A stretch of 64,000 bases of DNA, taken from NCBI GenBank assembly GCA_964403505.1, contig CAYOFP010000004.1, forward strand, positions 1-64,000, given 5' to 3'. Source of the stretch: CAKSEI01 sp964403505 (GTDB taxonomy: Bacteria; Bacillota; Clostridia; Oscillospirales; CAG-272). Positions 31,385 through 40,160 of this stretch are shown here, piece by piece. Within the stretch, counting starts at the first letter, position 1. Every line of letters begins with the position of its first letter. The notes below the pieces were generated by a model. That model was given only the letters and a program-made list of their open reading frames with translations, searched no databases and was not told the DNA's origin. A program made the translations under genes and the position numbers.

Positions 31385-33714
31385 TATTTCACCTCGAGCA
31401 TTGTCATGCCCTTCTGAATTTCGTATTGTTTCTCAGCCACCGAAACGCAAAGTGCACACGGAGCATTGATATGCAGATACTTTATCGTTTCATGCGACGT
31501 CACCGTAAGTCGCTCTCCATCAAGGTCAGCGTCGCAGTTTACGGCATATATGCTCCTGTCGTCACGGACGATGACGAACGCCTTCTCAAACAGAGTTTCC
31601 TCCATGCACTTGAAATGCTCGTGAACATCGTTATCACACGAGCCGCCCTGGTTATCCACCCATTCGCTCGAGTTCTCATAGATCAGCGGACATTCGGGAT
31701 ATCCGCCCATCATTCTGCCCTCGGGGCATGCACGGTACCAGTCGGATATCATATCGACATATTCCTCTCCGATGATACGGCGCACATACTTTCCCCGATA
31801 CGCTTTTGTATCGAGATACTTCGCACTCTCGTATCCGTCGGGACTTTCCTTTTCAAAGTCGGGGACGAGCGCACGGCGGACGTTCAGATACGGGTCGGCG
31901 ATAAACGCCCAGCGCAGATTCCCCGTTTCGTCGATCAGCTGCATGCACGCACCGACCGTATCCACCGTCCGGCGCAGGTACGATTCCTTGCCGGTGAGCA
32001 AATACAGATAATAGGTAGCATAGCTTTTCCACGATGTCCAGCCATGCGGAGAATTGAGCATATTGCTGTAAAGCATAACATCATACTGTGCCTCCCAGAA
32101 GCGCAGTGTCGCACCTCGCATACGACAGTCAGGGATGACATTCTGCTCAAGGCAGGCATGTATATCAAGCATATGCTCCGCCGCCTCAATATATTTTCCG
32201 CGCTCGTTTTCCGGAAGGGTCAGCGCAAAAAATCCGAGCTGCAATGCCGAGCAGGAGATCATTCCGTCCTCGAGCGTATGCTCACCCTCCGTTCCGATCG
32301 TTTCACGCAGAGCGCACAGATCATCGACCGCCGCTTTTGCGGAAGCGTAATGCTTTTCATACCGTTCGGCAAATACGGGATCATCGGCGAGCTCTTTCTC
32401 GCAAAGAGCGAGTTCGAGCATACTTTTCGATATATAAATGACGGCTGTATAATGCTCCTTATTTTTTCGGTATGCACCGTCGGGCGTCTGGCGGCGGATG
32501 AGGTCCTGCGCCATATTATTTGCAAAATCGAGATATTTTCTGCCGTTCTCGGGGTCCGCCTCATATGCGTCAACGAGCAATCCCAAAAGACATGCGGTAT
32601 TCTGTATCCTCTGCGGTATGATGATCGGCTTGCCCGATTCAAAATCATACATAAGCGGCATGATTTCATCAAAATTTGCCTGTGCCGCACGGTCGAGTGC
32701 CGGATCGGGAAAATGCTTTTTTGCAAGGAATGCCGAAAAATGACCGTACCAGCTCTCGGTGTGAGTCGCCGCCTTCTGCGGCTTAGCTACCGCATTTTTT
32801 CTCGCATTTTTGAGATACCATGCGTAATCATGGCGGCAATATAGGCATGAATTCACCTGCTTGCCCGATGCGGTTTTCAGCGTGACCTGATACGCCCCGT
32901 ATTCATCGAGCCTGACATTCTCCCCATTTATTTTCAAACCGGAAGGACTTACTGTCTCTATATCATATTCCTCATTTGAATACACCTTCGCATGGGCGGT
33001 CCTGCCCTTTTCGAGAGTATATGCGTCAAAATCAATGACGGGAAGCGAGAATTTTCCCGACACGGTATCACGGAATTCGGCAATATCTGAAAGCGGCATC
33101 ATGTTTATCACCCACGATCTTTTCTCGCCGGCTTTCAGCGAGCGCAGATCCTGCGGATGGCGCTCGGGAAGCTCGCCCGAGCACAGGAGCAGCAGATTCG
33201 CCGTATGTATTCTGTGGCCGAATCCGCCCTCATCCTCGAGCTCTGGATCGAGATAGTTATAGTCAAGCTCCCACGCCGCAACGGGTGTATCGCAGGTGAT
33301 GGAAACCACCTTTTCGGACGGCGACATAAAATAGCCCCAGAAATGCGTCTTTTCACAGCGCAAAAATGTCGGGAAAAAGACATCGTTCCACTGCGGATAC
33401 TCGATCATATATGTATCGATTCCGATCTTGAGGCCGACAAACTCGGGCGCAAAATCCTTATCTGAAACATTCTCGATCGTTGCATTGATCGTCAGATGAT
33501 CGCCGTGCCCCTCGCTCGAAAGAGTGAAGCGAACGCCCTCTGCCTCGCCCGCGGCGCATTTTTCATCGCCCGAAAGCGTGACGGGAATCCGCCTGCCGTC
33601 CTTATGTTTATAATAAAACGACGGACCGAGATCATCGCCGAACGGCACATTGATACCGTTTGCGCAAAAAGAAGATATTGCGCCCGGCCGTGTTTTTGAA
33701 TATTCTATGTTCAT
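31384..33714 (-). CDS. Uncharacterised 776-residue protein, possible carbohydrate-active enzyme
   Basis: I do not recognise a named family with certainty. There is no signal peptide, so it should be cytoplasmic. Residues ~1-300 are mainly predicted beta strand with many Trp and Tyr (WNDVFFPTFL, HFWGYFMSP, AAWELDYNYLD). Residues ~310-640 are helical with spaced aromatic segments (DGAYRKNKEHYTAVIYISKSMLELAL, HGWTSWKSYATYYLYLLTGKESYLRRT), resembling an alpha/alpha toroid of glycosidases or polysaccharide lyases. The final ~130 residues return to beta. The coupled oxidoreductase supports a sugar-processing role. The start follows AAAGGTGTC. Confidence 0.6.
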   Translation of the reverse strand: MNIEYSKTRPGAISSFCANGINVPFGDDLGPSFYYKHKDGRRIPVTLSGDEKCAAGEAEGVRFTLSSEGHGDHLTINATIENVSDKDFAPEFVGLKIGIDTYMIEYPQWNDVFFPTFLRCEKTHFWGYFMSPSEKVVSITCDTPVAAWELDYNYLDPELEDEGGFGHRIHTANLLLLCSGELPERHPQDLRSLKAGEKRSWVINMMPLSDIAEFRDTVSGKFSLPVIDFDAYTLEKGRTAHAKVYSNEEYDIETVSPSGLKINGENVRLDEYGAYQVTLKTASGKQVNSCLYCRHDYAWYLKNARKNAVAKPQKAATHTESWYGHFSAFLAKKHFPDPALDRAAQANFDEIMPLMYDFESGKPIIIPQRIQNTACLLGLLVDAYEADPENGRKYLDFANNMAQDLIRRQTPDGAYRKNKEHYTAVIYISKSMLELALCEKELADDPVFAERYEKHYASAKAAVDDLCALRETIGTEGEHTLEDGMISCSALQLGFFALTLPENERGKYIEAAEHMLDIHACLEQNVIPDCRMRGATLRFWEAQYDVMLYSNMLNSPHGWTSWKSYATYYLYLLTGKESYLRRTVDTVGACMQLIDETGNLRWAFIADPYLNVRRALVPDFEKESPDGYESAKYLDTKAYRGKYVRRIIGEEYVDMISDWYRACPEGRMMGGYPECPLIYENSSEWVDNQGGSCDNDVHEHFKCMEETLFEKAFVIVRDDRSIYAVNCDADLDGERLTVTSHETIKYLHINAPCALCVSVAEKQYEIQKGMTMLEVK

Positions 33715-33809
33715 TTATGACACCTTTCATTCTATTATATTACAGCGCACAAATCGCTGATAGAATTTTACCACATGCTAGCGCCATTTGCAATATGAAA
33801 TCATAGATA

Positions 33810-33856
33810 AATATATTAAAACAACAACCGAAATCCGGTTGTTGTTTTAATATATT
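33810..33856 (-). terminator. Terminator of the V-ATPase operon
   Basis: A perfect 21-bp inverted repeat (33810-33830 with 33836-33856) around the loop AAATC. The stem has GTTGTTGTTTTAATATATT-type arms, with the GC part near the loop. It starts at the last codon of the D subunit gene on the minus strand. Confidence 0.85.
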
Positions 33857-34524
33857 CACGCATTTTCTGCACTTTTTTTGCGCTTGGCGTATGATGCTTC
33901 GAGCATCATGTCCTTGACCTTCATAAGTCGGGTGGTGTTTCCTCGCTCGTTTTCGTCGAGCTTCATGGAAATAGTCTTGATTCCCTCCTCGAGGTCGGGC
34001 ATCATGATATACTCGAGTGCATTGACACGCCGGCGTGTCTTTTCTATTTCCTCTGCGAGCATCTGCGCTGTCTTTTCCTTCTCTGCAAGCTCTACGAGGT
34101 CTGGAAGTATATCCGAAAGCTCTGCCACCGCCGAGTCGAGCTCGCCCGATGTAAATGCAAAGCCATAGTTATAGCTACCCTCGCCGCCGTCCTTTACCGA
34201 AAAGGAAAACTCGGGAACAGTCACGCTCATCATATTTCCGTAGGAAAGATCAAGCTCGCCTTCTTTTTTCGGGAGCATAAGCGCTTCTTCGAGCATTTTC
34301 GGCGACGAAACGGCCGCCGCAACAGAAAAGCTCTTATGCACCTTCATCAGGCTCTCCTCGACCTTTTCACGCAATTCCTTATTATCCTTTACGATCTCGA
34401 GAAATTGCTTCATCAGCTCGTCCCGCTTATCTTTCAGAAGCTTATGACCCCGTCTTGCCGTAGCCAAACGTGCCTTGAGCTTCTTTAGCTCCATACGGGT
34501 AGGATTGACATTTGTCATCGCCAT
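33856..34524 (-). CDS. V-type ATP synthase subunit D
   Basis: Central rotor stalk subunit, 222 residues. Begins NVNPTRMELKKLKARLATARRGHKLLKDKRDELM, the diagnostic N-terminal helix of V/A-ATPase D subunits, and returns as a long helix near RRVNALEYIMMPDLEEGIKTI. The two helices form the coiled-coil shaft turning inside the A3B3 head. Last gene of the operon, one base after subunit B. Confidence 0.96.
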   Translation of the reverse strand: MAMTNVNPTRMELKKLKARLATARRGHKLLKDKRDELMKQFLEIVKDNKELREKVEESLMKVHKSFSVAAAVSSPKMLEEALMLPKKEGELDLSYGNMMSVTVPEFSFSVKDGGEGSYNYGFAFTSGELDSAVAELSDILPDLVELAEKEKTAQMLAEEIEKTRRRVNALEYIMMPDLEEGIKTISMKLDENERGNTTRLMKVKDMMLEASYAKRKKSAENA

Positions 34525-34525
34525 A

Positions 34526-35905
34526 TCAGTTATCCTTCTTCGGCAAATACTTATCGAGCATATCCGGCTTTATTCTCTTCAGTTCCGAACGTGGGAACAT
34601 GGATAACAGCTTCCAGCCGATATCGAGCGTCTCCTCGATCGTTCTGTTCTCATAGAAGCCCTGATTGATATACTCTGCCTCAAATTCATCGGCAAAACGT
34701 GCATACAGTCTGTCCATCGGAGTCAGCGCCGCCTCACCGAGGACGACCATAAGCTCCTTTGCGTCCTTACCTCTCGCATAGTTTGCGAAGAGCTGGTTCA
34801 TGATACTCTTATGGTCTTCACGGGTCTTATCCGGTCCGATACCCTTATCTTTCAGACGGGAAAGGGACGGGAGAACATCGACGGGAGGGAGTACACCCTT
34901 TCTGTAAAGGTCACGGGAGAGGATGATCTGTCCCTCCGTGATATATCCCGTAAGGTCGGGGATGGGGTGCGTTTTATCATCCTCAGGCATAGTGAGGATC
35001 GGGATCATCGTGATAGAACCCTCACAGCCCTCTTTTCTTCCTGCTCTTTCATACATTGTCGCAAGGTCGGTATAAAGATATCCGGGATATCCGCGTCTGC
35101 CGGGGACTTCCTTTCGTGCAGCGGAGACCTCACGCAGTGCCTCGGCATAGTTTGTGATATCCGTCATGATAACGAGAACGTGCATTCCCTTTTCAAAAGC
35201 AAGGTACTCTGCCGCAGTCAGTGCCATACGGGGCGTAGAAATACGCTCGATCGCAGGGTCGGATGCGAGGTTGACAAAAAGCACGGTTCTGTCGATCGCA
35301 CCTGTTTTCTTAAAATCCGAAATGAAGAAATCCGATTCCTCAAACGTGATACCGATCGCCGCAAATACGACGGCAAATTTTGAATCGGAATTGCGTACCT
35401 TCGCCTGACGTGCGATCTGTGCGGCGAGGTTTGCATGAGGCAGACCTGACGCCGAGAATATCGGCAGTTTCTGTCCTCGAACCAGCGTATTCAGACCGTC
35501 GATGGTCGATACGCCCGTCTGAATAAACTCCGATGGGTACATACGTGCCGCCGGATTGATCGGTGTGCCGTTGATATCAAGCTGTTTATCTGCGATGATC
35601 TTCGGCCCTTTGTCGATCGGCTCGCCCATACCATTGAATACCCGTCCGAGCATATCTTCCGAGACGGGGAGCTGTGTGCTGTGTCCGAGGAAACGCACCT
35701 TACTCTCAGCGAGGTTAAGTCCTGCCGCTGAATCAAAAAGCTGAACGAGCACGTTCGAGCCGTTTACCTCGAGCACCTTACATTTACGTATCTCACCGCT
35801 CGGCAGTTCGATCTCGCCGAGCTCGTCATACTTGACATTCTCGACATTTTTGACGAGCATAAGAGGGCCGGCGACTTCCTCGATCGTCTTATATTCTCTT
35901 ACCAT
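34526..35905 (-). CDS. V-type ATP synthase subunit B
   Basis: Non-catalytic head subunit, 459 residues, forming the A3B3 hexamer with subunit A. Typical stretches are EYKTIEEVAGPLMLVKNVENV, GRVFNGMGEPID, SGLPHANLAAQIARQA and PGYLYTDLATMYERAGR. A normal Walker A motif is replaced by SASGLPHANLA, as expected for B subunits. One base separates it from the A subunit gene upstream. Confidence 0.97.
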   Translation of the reverse strand: MVREYKTIEEVAGPLMLVKNVENVKYDELGEIELPSGEIRKCKVLEVNGSNVLVQLFDSAAGLNLAESKVRFLGHSTQLPVSEDMLGRVFNGMGEPIDKGPKIIADKQLDINGTPINPAARMYPSEFIQTGVSTIDGLNTLVRGQKLPIFSASGLPHANLAAQIARQAKVRNSDSKFAVVFAAIGITFEESDFFISDFKKTGAIDRTVLFVNLASDPAIERISTPRMALTAAEYLAFEKGMHVLVIMTDITNYAEALREVSAARKEVPGRRGYPGYLYTDLATMYERAGRKEGCEGSITMIPILTMPEDDKTHPIPDLTGYITEGQIILSRDLYRKGVLPPVDVLPSLSRLKDKGIGPDKTREDHKSIMNQLFANYARGKDAKELMVVLGEAALTPMDRLYARFADEFEAEYINQGFYENRTIEETLDIGWKLLSMFPRSELKRIKPDMLDKYLPKKDN

Positions 35906-35906
35906 C

Positions 35907-37679
35907 TTATGCCTCCTCTGCCTCGGCTACGATGCCGTCAAGCTCTTTCTGTACTTTTTCTTTTATGGTTTTATATTCTGCTTTGAATCTGTCAGCCGGA
36001 ACGCTCTTTGCACGGCCGATCAGTTCTCTTGTCGGCATGACGGCGATCTTATCTATGGGAGCGCCCTTCTTGATCGCCTCTTTTGCCTTATCATAGAAGT
36101 AAAGGATGAGCTCGAGCAGTGCATTCTGCTTTTCAAGAGGTGTGTAAGAATCATCGGGATCCATAGCGTCCTGCTGCAAGAAGTCCTCACGGACACTGCG
36201 TGCCACCTCGAGCGTGAGGCGGTCATCGGCAGAAAGCGCATCCTCGCCGACGAGCTTAACGATCTCGTCGAGCTCTGCCTCTTTTTGCAGGATTCTCATC
36301 GCCTCGGCAATATAGCTCTCCCACGTCGAGGAAACATTTTCGTTAAACCACGGGTTAAGCCTGTCTTTATACAGCGAATATGAATTCAGCCAGTTGATCG
36401 CCGGGAAGTGGCGCTTATATGCGAGGTTGGAATCAAGCCCCCAGAACACCTTGACGATACGAAGTGTCGCCTGGGTTACAGGCTCGGAAAGGTCGCCGCC
36501 GGGAGGCGATACTGCGCCGATGGCGGAAAGTGCGCCCTGGCGCTCGTCAGAACCGAGACATACGACGCTTCCGGCTCTCTCATAGAACTGCGCAAGACGG
36601 GATGTAAGATATGCAGGATATCCCTCCTCGCCCGGCATTTCCTCAAGGCGGCCGGACATCTCACGGAGCGCCTCTGCCCATCTCGACGAGGAATCGGCGA
36701 TGATGGCAACGGCATAACCCATATCTCTGAAATATTCTGCTATTGTAATACCCGTATATATCGAAGCCTCACGTGCCGCAACGGGCATATCGGACGTATT
36801 TGCGATCAAAACCGTACGCTTCATAAGCGAGAAGCCCGTGCGTGGATCCTGCAGCTCAGGGAATTCACGCAGAACATCTGTCATCTCGTTTCCTCGCTCT
36901 CCGCATCCGACGTAAACGACGATATCAACATCGCTCCACTTTGCGAGCTGATGCTGAACGACCGTCTTGCCCGAGCCGAAGGGACCGGGAACACATGCCG
37001 TGCCGCCCCGTGCGATCGGGAACATAGAGTCAACGTTCCGCTGACCCGTGATCATAGGCGTATTGGGAGGCAGCTTCTCTGCATAAGGTCTTGCACGGCG
37101 GACAGGCCACTTCTGAGCAAGCGTGATATCGACCGTCTCTCCCTTATCTGTTTTCAATTTACCGATCGGAGCGTCGACCGTATAATCGCCGCTTGAAATA
37201 CTCTCAATAACGCCGGAAACACCGGGAGGTACCATGATCTTATGGAGCACGCTCTCCGTTTCCTGAACCGTACCGTAGATGTCTCCGCCGCTTACCTTAT
37301 CCCCTGCCTTGCAGGTGGCATCAAAATGCCATACTGCCGTTCTGTCAAGGGCAGGCACATCGATTCCGCGGGTGAGATTCGCACCGACCATCTCGACTAT
37401 TTTTTCGAGCGGACGCTGAATACCGTCATAAATATTATTGACAAGTCCCGGTCCGAGCTCTACCGAAAGAGGAGCGCCCGTCGATACGACCTTATCTCCC
37501 CTGCCGAGTCCCGCCGTCTCCTCATAAACCTGGATGGAGGCCCGGTCTCCGTGCATTTCGATGATCTCTCCGATGAGCTTTGCCTCACCGACACGCACAA
37601 CGTCGAACATATTTGCTTCACGCATACCGTCGGCTACGACAAGCGGTCCGGAAACTTTAACTATTCTTCCTTCTATCAT
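35907..37679 (-). CDS. V-type ATP synthase subunit A (catalytic)
   Basis: Catalytic subunit of 590 residues. The Walker A is GPFGSGKTVVQHQ (~231-243) followed by YVGCGERGNEMTDVL, which carries the catalytic Glu. The large V-type non-homologous insertion lies between ~110 and 190, distinguishing it from F-type beta. SSSRWAEALREMSGRLEEMPGEEGYP is the conserved nucleotide-site segment. It synthesises or hydrolyses ATP in the cytoplasm, coupled to ion flow through I and K. Confidence 0.98.
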   Translation of the reverse strand: MIEGRIVKVSGPLVVADGMREANMFDVVRVGEAKLIGEIIEMHGDRASIQVYEETAGLGRGDKVVSTGAPLSVELGPGLVNNIYDGIQRPLEKIVEMVGANLTRGIDVPALDRTAVWHFDATCKAGDKVSGGDIYGTVQETESVLHKIMVPPGVSGVIESISSGDYTVDAPIGKLKTDKGETVDITLAQKWPVRRARPYAEKLPPNTPMITGQRNVDSMFPIARGGTACVPGPFGSGKTVVQHQLAKWSDVDIVVYVGCGERGNEMTDVLREFPELQDPRTGFSLMKRTVLIANTSDMPVAAREASIYTGITIAEYFRDMGYAVAIIADSSSRWAEALREMSGRLEEMPGEEGYPAYLTSRLAQFYERAGSVVCLGSDERQGALSAIGAVSPPGGDLSEPVTQATLRIVKVFWGLDSNLAYKRHFPAINWLNSYSLYKDRLNPWFNENVSSTWESYIAEAMRILQKEAELDEIVKLVGEDALSADDRLTLEVARSVREDFLQQDAMDPDDSYTPLEKQNALLELILYFYDKAKEAIKKGAPIDKIAVMPTRELIGRAKSVPADRFKAEYKTIKEKVQKELDGIVAEAEEA

Positions 37680-37683
37680 TTAC

Positions 37684-38001
37684 TTACTCCTTAAAGAGAA
37701 TGTCTGCGCCAACTGCGCGTTCAACTGATTTTTTAAGGTTCGTCATACCGTAACCCGTCGTGCCGTCCTTGCCCGGAATGACAATGACCGCAGGAATCGG
37801 CTTATCCTTATATCTCGCTATCTCCTCTTCCATACGGAATGCGAGATTTTCGGTGATATATATCACAGCATAATCCTCGTTTGCCATCTGACGAAGCAGT
37901 TTCGATGCCTGCACGGTATCATCGGCTGCAAAAACCTTGAATCCGACAGCCATAAATCCGAGGACGCTGTCCTTATCTCCTATCACGCCTATCTTATACA
38001 T
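37684..38001 (-). CDS. V-type ATP synthase subunit F
   Basis: Small rotor subunit of 105 residues, starting MYKIGVIGDKDSVLGFMAVGFKVF, typical of F subunits (NtpG in Enterococcus). It sits on the D shaft and modulates activity. It overlaps the C subunit gene by 8 bases and ends 4 bases before the A gene. Confidence 0.95.
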   Translation of the reverse strand: MYKIGVIGDKDSVLGFMAVGFKVFAADDTVQASKLLRQMANEDYAVIYITENLAFRMEEEIARYKDKPIPAVIVIPGKDGTTGYGMTNLKKSVERAVGADILFKE

Positions 38002-38983
38002 AACTTGCCCTCAGCCTTTCCGTGATTTTTTCGGTTGGCAGAGCCGCTTGCTTTGATGCGTACAGGATACGCAGATTCTTCGCCTCATACTCACGTGCTA
38101 CGACATATGCTACGAGCACACAGGCGCCGTATGAAACAAACTTTGTATGCTCCTTTACGTATCTCATATATTCATCATCGCATTCCCTCTCAAGCAAGGA
38201 GAGCGACACACCGACACCGTTTGCGGCGAGCGCCGAATATTCCCCGGATGCAAGATAACGGAAAAACTCCTCCTCGTCCTTCTCAAAAAGAGAGACAAAC
38301 TGCGAGAGCGATATCGTTCCGCCGTCGATGAGATTTTCCCGGAGAAATGCGGAATTCACATATCCGCTCTTCATACGCATGAGCCGAACGGTCGTAAGAA
38401 TATTCGTCAGGTCTATTCTGACCGATACAAGCTCCGACAAAAACGGAAAATCGTAATCCGACAGCAGCTGTTTCATCGAGGCATAGCACGCCTTGTCGAT
38501 CAGGGTATCAATCCTCTGCGGGTCAGAGGTACGGGCGTATTCGTCGAGCGCAGTATTCGCCGCTTCCGCCATCTCCTCGGGAAACGGTGAGAAATCACGG
38601 TCCCGTACACAGGCGGCGATGCGTGATGTTTCTACCGTACCGAGCTCTACGAATAAATGCCCGGGATCTGAATCACGCAGTGCACTCTTGATCGCACTTT
38701 TGAGATTATGCGCATCATACTGATAACGCAAAACGTCAAATACCTTTGCGCCGGAAATCTTATATGCGGTCTCAAACGCCTCGTTTAACCGTGCGTCGAT
38801 ACCTGCGTCATATCCGTTTTCGGGAGAGACGCCTGCATCCTCGAGCATCCTCGTAAGCTCGGACAGATTCTTCGTCTGCGCCATGGCGATGAGCTTCTCT
38901 GTGCCGACAATGCTGTTTTCAAGCGCACGAATCAGTCCCGTCTGATATAGATAGTCGCTGTCTTTTATCTTAATTTTCTTCAC
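37994..38983 (-). CDS. V-type ATP synthase subunit C
   Basis: A 329-residue AC39-family subunit linking the rotor shaft to the membrane ring. Conserved features are the early DYLYQTGLIRALENSI, then DAHNLKSAIKS and DFPFLSELVSVRIDLTNILTTVRLMR. Predominantly helical, as expected. Between the E and F genes in the conserved order. Confidence 0.94.
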   Translation of the reverse strand: MKKIKIKDSDYLYQTGLIRALENSIVGTEKLIAMAQTKNLSELTRMLEDAGVSPENGYDAGIDARLNEAFETAYKISGAKVFDVLRYQYDAHNLKSAIKSALRDSDPGHLFVELGTVETSRIAACVRDRDFSPFPEEMAEAANTALDEYARTSDPQRIDTLIDKACYASMKQLLSDYDFPFLSELVSVRIDLTNILTTVRLMRMKSGYVNSAFLRENLIDGGTISLSQFVSLFEKDEEEFFRYLASGEYSALAANGVGVSLSLLERECDDEYMRYVKEHTKFVSYGACVLVAYVVAREYEAKNLRILYASKQAALPTEKITERLRASYV

Positions 38984-38998
38984 GACTCATTCTCCGAA

Positions 38999-39655
38999 TC
39001 AATTATTGCCGAAAAGTGCCTTATACACCTCAGGCTCTGTTTGCTCACGAACCTCAGCCACCGCCTGCTCGATAGAGCAGTTAATAAACATATCCCCGTA
39101 TGCGATGAGCATTCCGCCTGCGATATCCGCACATTCACGGGAGAGCAGGCATTTTTTGCCTGTACCCTTCAGCGCGTCAGACGCAAACTTCTCAAGCTCG
39201 GATGCGTATTTTTCGGTGTCTTTTTCATTGAGACTGACAACAAATGTGTCGGGGGCGGTATACTCGCTGTCCTCATCGCAAAGAAGCGCGCTCTCAGATG
39301 CGAGCGTGTCCTTTGCGGCGGCGGAAAACATCCCCTTAAGCATATCAAGATACTCTTTTTTATCCATACGGGAAATGTAACCGACCGCATTTTCATATGC
39401 CTCGTCGACCATTTTGCTTTTCGCTGTGAGGAGCATATTACGCCTGAGCATAGCGGCATTTGAAAGACCCCTCGAGAGAATGCTCTCGCATTCTTTTTCT
39501 GCCGCGGCATTTGCTTCATCGATTATTTTTGCCGCCTCATCGCTGTATTTCTTTTTAATCTGCTCTATCTCACTCTTTGCATCCTCGTATGATTTATCAC
39601 ACGAGGCTTTTGCATCGCTTAAGATGGCAGATGTGATTTTTTCGAGTCCTTGCAT
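38999..39655 (-). CDS. V-type ATP synthase subunit E
   Basis: Peripheral stalk subunit of 218 residues. The N-terminal half (~1-100) is one long charged helix (SDAKASCDKSYEDAKSEIEQIKKKY and EANAAAEKECESIL), which pairs with the H/F-type coiled-coil subunit; the C-terminal globular domain binds the head. It starts three bases after the K gene ends. The AAGGGTTG upstream is a weak ribosome site, so coupling to K is likely. Confidence 0.93.
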   Translation of the reverse strand: MQGLEKITSAILSDAKASCDKSYEDAKSEIEQIKKKYSDEAAKIIDEANAAAEKECESILSRGLSNAAMLRRNMLLTAKSKMVDEAYENAVGYISRMDKKEYLDMLKGMFSAAAKDTLASESALLCDEDSEYTAPDTFVVSLNEKDTEKYASELEKFASDALKGTGKKCLLSRECADIAGGMLIAYGDMFINCSIEQAVAEVREQTEPEVYKALFGNN

Positions 39656-39658
39656 AAA

Positions 39659-40159
39659 TCAACCCTTATAGAAGATGATAAGAAGAAGCGATACGAGAAG
39701 TGCGAAGATCGCATATGTCTCAACAAGAGCGCTCGATGTAATAGCCTTACCGACCTCATTTTTCTGCTTTGCGATAAGAGATATGCCCGATACTGCAACC
39801 TTTGCCTGATGACGAGCCGAGATATAGCCGACAACAGCAATCGGGAGCGACGCCATAAGGAAGTAACCGCCCTGTGCTACAGTGAGATTCGAGCCTGTCC
39901 CGCTCATAATACCTGCGTTTGTCATGATCATAAACGCTGTGATAAGACCGTAAATACCCTGTGTGCCGGGAAGAGCCTCGAGAATGAGCACCTTACCGAA
40001 CATATTCGGCTGCTCTGTCAAAAGACCCGAACCTGCCTGACCGACGATTCCAACGCCGATAGCCGAGCCCGCACCTGCGAGTCCAGCTGCGAGAAATGCG
40101 CCAATAAGCGCTAAGTTCTGTCCTGTTAATAAGCTTGCTAAAAGATCTGCGATTGTCAT
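39659..40159 (-). CDS. V-type ATP synthase subunit K (membrane rotor)
   Basis: A 166-residue proteolipid with four helices, a fused double hairpin. The second hairpin holds the ion-binding Glu147 (SALVETYAIF). LPGTQG at 63-68 and Gln118 match the Enterococcus hirae NtpK residues Leu61, Thr64, Gln65 and Gln110 that, with Glu139, coordinate Na+. The full set is kept, pointing to sodium rather than proton coupling. ATG 40159 has GGAGG 8 bases upstream; a longer frame to 40192 overlaps the I gene without a ribosome site. Confidence 0.95.
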   Translation of the reverse strand: MTIADLLASLLTGQNLALIGAFLAAGLAGAGSAIGVGIVGQAGSGLLTEQPNMFGKVLILEALPGTQGIYGLITAFMIMTNAGIMSGTGSNLTVAQGGYFLMASLPIAVVGYISARHQAKVAVSGISLIAKQKNEVGKAITSSALVETYAIFALLVSLLLIIFYKG

Positions 40160-40160
40160 T

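Noticed and set aside
31426..32844. A 472-codon open frame on the plus strand
   Set aside because: It lies wholly opposite the 776-residue protein, has no ribosome site and low-complexity Arg/His/Ile-rich content. It is a by-product of the codon bias of the real gene.
36408..37196. A 262-codon plus-strand frame
   Set aside because: Antisense to the catalytic V-ATPase A subunit and composed of non-protein-like Arg/Cys-rich sequence.
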